DNA from: Spirochaetota bacterium | GTDB taxonomy: Bacteria > Spirochaetota > Spirochaetia > Treponematales > Rectinemataceae | Length of the DNA stretch: 64,000 nt | Direction of reading: 5' to 3' | NCBI GenBank assembly: GCA_029265255.1 | Contig: JAJUJQ010000002.1 | Coordinates: 124,001 to 188,000 of the forward strand | Shown: one piece after another, positions 58,048 to 64,000 of the stretch | Layout: every line of letters begins with the position of its first letter | How positions within the stretch are numbered: position 1 is the first letter of the stretch | Position numbers and translations under genes: made by a program | Notes under the pieces: generated by a model | Seen by the model: only the letters and a program-made list of their open reading frames with translations | What the model was told of the DNA's origin: nothing | Databases searched by the model: none

Positions 58048-60318
58048 TTAAATAAACCTGCGCACGGTATCCAGCAGGTTGCTCTGCGCGAAATTGCTTT
58101 TTGTAATGTACGCGTTCGCGCCTACCGCGATACCCCGCTCCTTATGCTCTCGTGACTCGAGTCCTGTCACCAGGATGACCGGGAGCTTCGCAAGCGCGGC
58201 ATCACTCCGAATACGTTCGGTCAGGCCAAATCCATCGAGGCGGGGCATTTCGATATCGGTGACGACACAATCAAATGGTTCGGTTTTGAGCAGGGTAAAG
58301 CCTTCTATGCCATCCGTAGCAGTTTGCACCTGATAGCCTGCGGCGCTGAGGATCGATTTGATCAGTGTTCGCGAGGTGACGGAATCTTCGACGACCAGGA
58401 CACGTTTTGGCGCTTCCTTGGTGATAGCTTGTTTTTGCGAAGGACCTTTTTGGCTGGTGGTGAATGCGATATTTACCAGGTCGCGCATATTGAGAATAGG
58501 GACGACTTCGTTGTCACCAATAACCGTGGCGCCATAAATGCCTTTGACGCGCTGCAGCTGGTTGCCGAGCGGCTTGATGAGCATATCTTGCTCACCAAGG
58601 ATTTCATCGACAATGAACGCGCAGGTGCGCTCCTGTATGCGACAGACGATCGCGATGACATGGCTTGGACTTGCGGTTTCAATCGAACGGGCAATCCCGA
58701 GCACATCAGCCATATGGACGATACTAATGACTTCGCCATGGTAATTGATGAGTTCCGCGTTTCCTGCGGTCTGAATATCTGTCTGACGAACACGAAGCCC
58801 CTGTTCGATGGCAGAAGACGGCACGGCAAAGAGCCTATTGCACACTTTGATGAAATTGCCTCTGAATGAAGCTTTGCTGTACGGCAGGGCAAGTCTGAAG
58901 GCCGTTCCCTGGCCAGGGGATGATTCGATGGAAACAGTCCCTTCAAGCTCATCCACGGCTTTCTTGACGATGGCTAGGCCAAGCCCTCTTCCTGAAAGGT
59001 CAGTAATGATTGAGCTGGTAGAAAATCCCGACAGAAAAAGATACTGATACAGCCGCTCTTCTGGCATTGCAGCAAGCTCTTCCGCGGATGCGAATCCTTT
59101 TTCGACGATGGTTTGGCGAAGCTGTGCAGGATCGATGCCGCGGCCATCATCGGAAACCACAATCTCGATCCGCTTGGAATCCAAATGTGTGACGCGGATA
59201 GACACGGTTCCCCGTGCTTTTTTGCCCTTTTTTTGGCGTTCTTCCGGTGGCTCAATGCCATGATCGATGCTGTTGCGCAAGAGGTGAATCAATGGGTCCT
59301 TCAATTTTTCCAGCAGCTGCTTCTCAAGCTCGATTTCCTGGCCTCGAATTTCTACCGCCACTTCTTTTCCGAGCGCGCGGGCCATATCGTGCGCAGCCAG
59401 AGGAAATGAATCAAAAAGATACGAGCAGGGAAGCATGAGGATGGACTGGGCATCCTCGATGAGATCGTTGATGAGTTGGTATGTGTGAACTGATTCGATC
59501 TCGATGCGCTTCAAGGTTTTATGTGCTGCTGCCTGAATCTGCTGCAGCTCCGGCAGTCTTGCCTTTGAATCCTCGAGCGCATGAAGCAATTCCGCCAGGT
59601 CAGTATGGGTCTGGTTCAGCAGCTGCTTGATACCTATAAGGCTTTCTGCTTTTCTAAGAATCGCATCCAGTCGCGCGCTCGAAACTCGCACTGTTTCGAG
59701 AGTGGACGTTTTTCGGGGCGCGGTTGTGCCTGAAGGTGGTTTTTCCAGGTTCGAGTTCAACGGTCTGGACTCCGTAGCTGCTTGTTCAGATGGCGCTGCG
59801 GTTTCGGGCTTGGAGGGCTTTGCTGGTGGTGTAGGAGGGGCATGGGAGGGCTCCGCGGTTTCAGAAAGCACGGATAGCATTGGTTTGCTCAGAATTCTGT
59901 CGGCATCCTGGATGGTATTGTCGGGCTGCAGGCTGCGTTCCAGTCCTGTCGCGATTGCTGAGATGGTATCCGCTGGAATAGGTTCTCCGGTGATAAGTTT
60001 CTGGACGATGTCCAACGCGTCCCGCAAGGTGTTCAGTATGTGATTTGTAAGCGGCGTTTCCTTTCGTTTTAAGGAACCAAACACGCTTTCCATGGCATGG
60101 CAGACATATTCGACATCCTTCAAGTCTACCGCGCGCGCGGCACCTTTCAGGCTATGGGCGGCACGGTATGTATCTTCGAGGAGATTCTGATCGGGTTCAC
60201 CCTGCCTTTCTGCCATTATAACAAGGAAGGATGCAATAGCACCGAGGTGTTCTTGTGATTCTACCGCAAATGCGTCTCGCAGCTGCTTCAGAAACTCCTC
60301 TTGGCTTATCATGGCCAT
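58048..60318 (-). CDS. cheA: Hybrid histidine kinase CheA with C-terminal receiver (WspE-like)
   Basis: The 756-residue protein has an Hpt domain with phospho-His H55 (AAHSLKGAARAV) and a long Pro/Ala/Ser linker. The HATPase follows, with N-box LRNSIDHGIEPPEER, G1 DDGRGIDP and G2 GRGLGLAIVK. A CheW-like P5 domain (about 480-615) and a receiver (about 632-755, VVTDIEMPRLDGFG) complete it. It lacks a separate P2 for CheY binding. Autophosphorylation and transfer to CheB and the GGDEF regulator are expected. It starts 14 bases after the MCP gene. Confidence 0.93.
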   Translation of the reverse strand: MAMISQEEFLKQLRDAFAVESQEHLGAIASFLVIMAERQGEPDQNLLEDTYRAAHSLKGAARAVDLKDVEYVCHAMESVFGSLKRKETPLTNHILNTLRDALDIVQKLITGEPIPADTISAIATGLERSLQPDNTIQDADRILSKPMLSVLSETAEPSHAPPTPPAKPSKPETAAPSEQAATESRPLNSNLEKPPSGTTAPRKTSTLETVRVSSARLDAILRKAESLIGIKQLLNQTHTDLAELLHALEDSKARLPELQQIQAAAHKTLKRIEIESVHTYQLINDLIEDAQSILMLPCSYLFDSFPLAAHDMARALGKEVAVEIRGQEIELEKQLLEKLKDPLIHLLRNSIDHGIEPPEERQKKGKKARGTVSIRVTHLDSKRIEIVVSDDGRGIDPAQLRQTIVEKGFASAEELAAMPEERLYQYLFLSGFSTSSIITDLSGRGLGLAIVKKAVDELEGTVSIESSPGQGTAFRLALPYSKASFRGNFIKVCNRLFAVPSSAIEQGLRVRQTDIQTAGNAELINYHGEVISIVHMADVLGIARSIETASPSHVIAIVCRIQERTCAFIVDEILGEQDMLIKPLGNQLQRVKGIYGATVIGDNEVVPILNMRDLVNIAFTTSQKGPSQKQAITKEAPKRVLVVEDSVTSRTLIKSILSAAGYQVQTATDGIEGFTLLKTEPFDCVVTDIEMPRLDGFGLTERIRSDAALAKLPVILVTGLESREHKERGIAVGANAYITKSNFAQSNLLDTVRRFI

Positions 60319-60332
60319 ACCCTTGGCTTAAG

Positions 60333-61961
60333 TTACACCTTATAGCGCTCGACCAGCGTCTTCAGGTTTGTACTCAGTTCCTTGATCGTGTTGACCGCCT
60401 GCTCCAGGTTTCGCGCGGCATCGACATTCTGTCTGCTTGCTACCTTGATGTTATCCATCGCCATGTTGATCTGTTCGATGCCGGTCAGCTGCTGATCGTT
60501 GGCGTAGGTAATCTGCTGGGTGAGCTGGGTGCTACCCTGAATTGAATCAGAAAGGCTTTCTATGGCTGCATTTACTTCTCGTGATTTCTCGACGCCCAGC
60601 GCTACTTCCTTGTTGCCCTGCTCGGTAGCCATGATAGCATTCGAGGTTGCTTTCTGAATATCTGAGAGGATCTTCCGGACCTGGCGCGTTGACTGCTTGG
60701 ACTGATCGGCGAGCGATTTGACCTCCTGCGCGACAACCGAGAACCCCTTGCCCTGTTCCCCGGCCTTTGCCGCCTCAATGGCGGCATTAACCGCCAGCAG
60801 GTTGGATTGCTCAGCGATGTCGTCAACTGCCGAGATAATTTCCGCGATTGCCTGGCTCTGTTCGCTCAGATTGAGGATGCTCTGGGCGATCTTTTCCATT
60901 TGTTCTTTGATTCTTTCGATGCTTTGCGACATGGCTTCAAGGGAAGCGATACCTTCCTTGCGCACTTCGTCGGTATGAGAGACCGCTTCTGCCACATTAT
61001 GGGCAAGGTCTTTTGTCGATTGAGCGACCTGCCTGATTTCTTCCACGGTCGAAGCCGTTTCGGTGACCGAGGCTGCGGTTTCACTTGCGGATGAACTCAG
61101 CTGGGCACTGGTTGCGGAGATTTCGTTGGATGAGGTCGCCAGGTGCAATACGGTTTGATTGATCGTAGTCAGCTGCGATTTGAAATCGTTCAGAAATGCG
61201 GCAAACGAAGCGATAAGCTGTCCAATTTCATCTCTCCTTTTGGTTTCCTCAAAAGTAAGACCCTGAAAATCTCCTGCCGTGGCTTTATGAAGGTTATGCA
61301 CCAACTTGCTAATCGGATTAGTGATACTTTTCGACATGACAAACGCGAGGACCGCGCTTGCCGCGATGGCAATGATGTTGATAATTATAATAACAATATT
61401 TGTGTTTTTCCTTATTGCGATTGTCTCATCATAATGCAGTTTTGCTTGGTTTTTTGTCCTCTGAGCAAGCTCGTCTAACAATGTATGGACATTGCCGAGC
61501 AATGGTTCAATTATCGAGGTAAGGTGGGCGCTAGCTTCTTTAAGCTTTTTTGCTTTCTTGAGATTATATAGCGCTTTGATTTCGGTTTCAATTTTTTCAG
61601 TACTAAGTTGAATTGACTCTCTCAGATTTTTTCCCGCGTCGGTTTCCAATCTTGACTTCAATTCTTCGAGGGCCTGGTTTATCTCCGCCAATAGACCACT
61701 AACGCTGCTATGTATTCTTTCTGCTTCGTTCAATGAAGCGGTGTCGATAATGCTCCGGGATGAACTCTCTAGTTTTGCGAAATTGAGTGCAATACTTGAC
61801 GTGAGCTCAAATGCTCTCAAATTCCTTTCATACATGCGCTGGGCTTGTTCTGCCTGTCTGTTTATAAAAATGACAGAAAGCACTCCCAGGGCTACCATGA
61901 AAAGAAATATCAGTCCGAAGCTCATGGTCAGTTTGATCCGGATGGAAACATTCTTCATCAT
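60333..61961 (-). CDS. Methyl-accepting chemotaxis protein with four-helix-bundle sensor
   Basis: The 542-residue receptor has a first membrane helix at about 10-32, a periplasmic helical sensor of the 4HB type (about 35-185) and a second helix at about 190-215. A HAMP domain follows, then a cytoplasmic coiled coil with the invariant tip [20 protein letters not shown] and [20 protein letters not shown] flanks. The C-terminus lacks the CheR-tethering pentapeptide. Methyl-site Glu/Gln pairs lie in the flanking helices. ATG 61961 has GGAGGAGG upstream. It is the input of the operon. Confidence 0.93.
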   Translation of the reverse strand: MMKNVSIRIKLTMSFGLIFLFMVALGVLSVIFINRQAEQAQRMYERNLRAFELTSSIALNFAKLESSSRSIIDTASLNEAERIHSSVSGLLAEINQALEELKSRLETDAGKNLRESIQLSTEKIETEIKALYNLKKAKKLKEASAHLTSIIEPLLGNVHTLLDELAQRTKNQAKLHYDETIAIRKNTNIVIIIINIIAIAASAVLAFVMSKSITNPISKLVHNLHKATAGDFQGLTFEETKRRDEIGQLIASFAAFLNDFKSQLTTINQTVLHLATSSNEISATSAQLSSSASETAASVTETASTVEEIRQVAQSTKDLAHNVAEAVSHTDEVRKEGIASLEAMSQSIERIKEQMEKIAQSILNLSEQSQAIAEIISAVDDIAEQSNLLAVNAAIEAAKAGEQGKGFSVVAQEVKSLADQSKQSTRQVRKILSDIQKATSNAIMATEQGNKEVALGVEKSREVNAAIESLSDSIQGSTQLTQQITYANDQQLTGIEQINMAMDNIKVASRQNVDAARNLEQAVNTIKELSTNLKTLVERYKV

Positions 61962-61977
61962 CGCGAAGCCTCCTCCA

Positions 61978-62505
61978 TTATTCCTGTAATACTGTAAGGC
62001 GAGGATCATCGATCAGTGTCGCTGCGTTCAAAACGACAAGCCCTCCTTCGCCACATCCGATACTTGCGTTGGCAACCGTATTGCTCTGAGCCGCGACCTG
62101 CGCCTGAAGCTCCTTGCGTGCGATATCCCGTACACGCTCGATTCGATCGCACGGAAAGGCGACGGTTTTTTTGTCTTTTTGAAGAACCATAAGCGACTTC
62201 GCCTCCTGTTTGGATCCTTTCAGTTCCAGGAAGGCAGCGATATCTATGATGGGAATGATTTCTCCCCGTATACTCACAATTCCGAGGTATAACGATGGCA
62301 GGCCAGGCAATGGGGTTATGGGATAGGTGTTTCGGAGCACTTCGCGAATATATTTGATTTCACAGGCAAAGGGTTTCCCAAAAATGATGAATTCCAGAAT
62401 CTTGAGGTCGGCGCTTTTAGTCGTCTTGCGTATGGTTTTGGCGAGTTCTCTGGCTCTGGTTTTCAGTACCGTGGAATGGTCGGGGGTGGGCTCTTGTTCA
62501 CTCAT
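61978..62505 (-). CDS. cheW: Chemotaxis scaffold protein CheW
   Basis: The 175-residue CheW domain occupies about 33-170, with [40 protein letters not shown] and PCDRIERV. A charged N-terminal extension of about 30 residues precedes it. It couples the receptor to the CheA hybrid. Its ATG overlaps the end of cheR by 8 bases and the gap to the MCP gene is 16 bases, so all three are co-transcribed. Confidence 0.93.
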   Translation of the reverse strand: MSEQEPTPDHSTVLKTRARELAKTIRKTTKSADLKILEFIIFGKPFACEIKYIREVLRNTYPITPLPGLPSLYLGIVSIRGEIIPIIDIAAFLELKGSKQEAKSLMVLQKDKKTVAFPCDRIERVRDIARKELQAQVAAQSNTVANASIGCGEGGLVVLNAATLIDDPRLTVLQE

Positions 62506-64000
62506 TGCCAGATGCCTCCATTAATGACGCAACCATCTCCTTCATGATTCCCGCTGGAATTCCTTCAGAACCGGGAACAATATCAGTCTCTTTTATTTTC
62601 GACAGATATTGAATGGCGTTTGAGTAGAGTTTGCGCATTTCCTTGTAGTTTTTCCTTTCTTTTTCGATCGAGGCGAGCGCGATATAGGCAAGAATATGCT
62701 CCGGGTTCAGGAACAATACATTTCTGAGGTCTGATGAGGCGGACTCATGTTGATGCAATCCGGCGTGGGCTATTGCGCGCAAGTAATAAAGTTCACTGTC
62801 AGTCTTGTCCTTCTCTATGAGATAATCGAGAATTTCAATCGCGTCCCGGTATCGTCCTGAATCAGCATGCGTGCGAGCCTCAGTCAATTTCTCTTCTTTT
62901 AATGAGATTTCTCTTTCTACCGGTAATGGAATGGCGACAGGAGCTGATTTTTGGGCCCGTTTGGGAGTCGCTGCGGTCGGTCTGCTTGCTGCTGATGGTT
63001 TTGATACAGGTACTGCCCGAGCGGTGGATGCAGGGATCGATGATGGATATGCGGCTGGGAGTACAATGCTGGAAGGTGTCTTTGAAGCGCGTGCGTCCGC
63101 AGGTCGATTGCTCTGAAGCGTGAATATGGTCGCCCCCTCGATAAGAACAGGTGCAAAACAGGTATTGTTCATCAACCAGGTTTCGCTGGGACCCACGATC
63201 AGCATCCCATGAGGCTCGAGTTTTTCAGCCAGCCTCTGCGCAAGAGCAGGAATTTGATCCTGCAGAAAATACAGCAGGACATTGCGACAGAAAATAAGAT
63301 CGAACCGCAAATGCTCTACCGGCGAGCCTTCCCAGCTGGAGGCATTCAAATTGAGTTCTCCAAACTCGACAAGTGTCCGTATGGTATCAGCAACACGATA
63401 ATGCCGATGTCGCGGGAGTCCTGGGATCCGCTCTTCTGCCGGAGATGCAGTCGTGAGCGTGAAGTAGCGCGGAATCACTTCCTGCGGTACCCCTCTGAAT
63501 GACCAGTCTCCATAGACCGCGCGCTGAGCGAATTCGATCGATTCCTGGTTGATATCGGTTGCGATGATCTGTATGGTCCACCCCGAATGAGAGCCAAAGA
63601 AGTCATGGGCGGTCATTGCCAGAGAATACGCTTCTTCTCCTGTAGAGCAGGCGGCTGACCAGCATCGGAAAGTCTTTTCCTGGTTGTTTTGTGTTTTCAT
63701 CTGGACAAGCTGAGGCAAAAAATGCTCTCGCAGCCATTTGAAATGTTCAGGATGGCGGAAAAAGTACGTCTCGCAAACGGTAATATGAGGAAGGATGATG
63801 TGCGATACGATTGGATCCATTGGAATGGTGCATATGAGCTCAAAGGCTTCATCCAATGAAATCCCCATCGCGTTCTGGAGTGCGTGTATCGCATGCTTCA
63901 ATGCATGCGCGTGCACCGAATCCGGTTTGAGCCCAAAGTTGCTTTTAAATGAAAGATCCAGTTCGTTTTTGTACCGGGTTATCAATGTGTGCCAATCGCG
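62498..64000 (-). CDS. cheR: Chemotaxis methyltransferase CheR with C-terminal TPR (WspC-like), truncated at the window edge
   Basis: The visible 500 residues contain the CheR N-terminal helical domain and the SAM-binding methyltransferase domain (CWSAACSTGEEAYSLAM, TDINQESIEFA, FDLIFCRNVLLYF). A Pro/Ala/Ser linker follows (about 310-360), then about three TPR repeats at the C-terminus (GRYRDAIEILDYLIEKDKT and following). It methylates the MCP. A TTG lies at 63985, but the frame stays open to the edge (R-D-W-H-T before it), so the true start is outside the window. TPR-CheR fusions are typical of alternative Wsp/Frz-type pathways. Confidence 0.92.
   Translation of the reverse strand, partial: RDWHTLITRYKNELDLSFKSNFGLKPDSVHAHALKHAIHALQNAMGISLDEAFELICTIPMDPIVSHIILPHITVCETYFFRHPEHFKWLREHFLPQLVQMKTQNNQEKTFRCWSAACSTGEEAYSLAMTAHDFFGSHSGWTIQIIATDINQESIEFAQRAVYGDWSFRGVPQEVIPRYFTLTTASPAEERIPGLPRHRHYRVADTIRTLVEFGELNLNASSWEGSPVEHLRFDLIFCRNVLLYFLQDQIPALAQRLAEKLEPHGMLIVGPSETWLMNNTCFAPVLIEGATIFTLQSNRPADARASKTPSSIVLPAAYPSSIPASTARAVPVSKPSAASRPTAATPKRAQKSAPVAIPLPVEREISLKEEKLTEARTHADSGRYRDAIEILDYLIEKDKTDSELYYLRAIAHAGLHQHESASSDLRNVLFLNPEHILAYIALASIEKERKNYKEMRKLYSNAIQYLSKIKETDIVPGSEGIPAGIMKEMVASLMEASGNE

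Noticed and set aside
1..64000. CRISPR arrays, insertion sequences, prophage genes, toxin-antitoxin pairs or known defence systems
   Set aside because: No regularly spaced repeats, transposase, integrase, terminal inverted repeats or defence-type nuclease/helicase genes were seen. The only phage-like gene is the small DenV-type glycosylase, which is common on bacterial chromosomes.
55572..64000. Reading the chemosensory operon as the main flagellar chemotaxis cluster
   Set aside because: CheY, CheX/CheC/CheD and flagellar genes are absent, CheA carries its own receiver and the output is a GGDEF protein.

Overview
The window is a moderately GC-rich bacterial chromosome segment, densely coded on both strands. 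I saw no rRNA, CRISPR array, insertion sequence or prophage. The mix of Ala/Gln-ending signal peptides, loosely conserved lipoboxes, outer-membrane barrels, c-di-GMP enzymes and a multi-gene chemosensory cluster best fits a spirochaete (Spirochaetota), probably anaerobic and saccharolytic or peptide-scavenging. That assignment is inference from gene style, not from a marker gene.

Layout. 1-5 kb: a complete tRNA-Leu(CAG) transcription unit, a small Fe-S membrane protein, a LamG exported protein, uppP, a 7TM diguanylate cyclase and an outer-membrane-protein remnant. 5.1-9.2 kb: one very large chimeric gene. It joins an uncharacterised helical N-terminus, a PPDK-type ATP-grasp, a phosphohistidine domain and a C-terminal phosphoglycerate-kinase-like domain. 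9.2-15.1 kb (minus strand): two MFS transporters, an NHL-propeller lipoprotein and an outer-membrane barrel. 15.3-17.6 kb: a cupin, threonine synthase and a second barrel in overlapping frames.

17.9-28.5 kb is an L-ascorbate catabolic locus. A divergent FGGY kinase and DeoR regulator precede a sugar ABC transporter (binding protein, permease, double ATPase, permease) and ulaG-ulaD-ulaE-ulaF. The classical ula system imports ascorbate through a PTS that phosphorylates it. Here an ABC importer plus a kinase appear to replace the PTS.

28.6-36.2 kb: a membrane protein, a lipoprotein gene with an apparent single-base frameshift, carAB of the Bacteroidota/eukaryotic CAD sequence type, an AEC transporter, a nitroreductase and a pyrimidine-dimer glycosylase. 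36.6-47.1 kb: a peptide-salvage locus with an RpiR regulator, isoaspartyl dipeptidase, M55 D-aminopeptidase, complete Dpp-type ABC transporter, M19 dipeptidase and a convergent creatininase-family hydrolase. It looks specialised for unusual (beta-aspartyl, D-amino-acid) peptides.

47.2-55.6 kb: a ferritin-like exported protein, an RRM RNA-binding protein with a long AT-rich leader, a GH4 glycosidase, a Na/Pi cotransporter, a patatin phospholipase, a CBS protein and an acyl-CoA synthetase. 55.6-64 kb (minus strand): a tight operon running TPR-CheR, CheW, MCP, CheA-REC hybrid, CheB, REC-PAS-GGDEF. This is the component set of the Wsp surface-sensing c-di-GMP pathway rather than a flagellar chemotaxis cluster. 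It runs off the right edge inside cheR.
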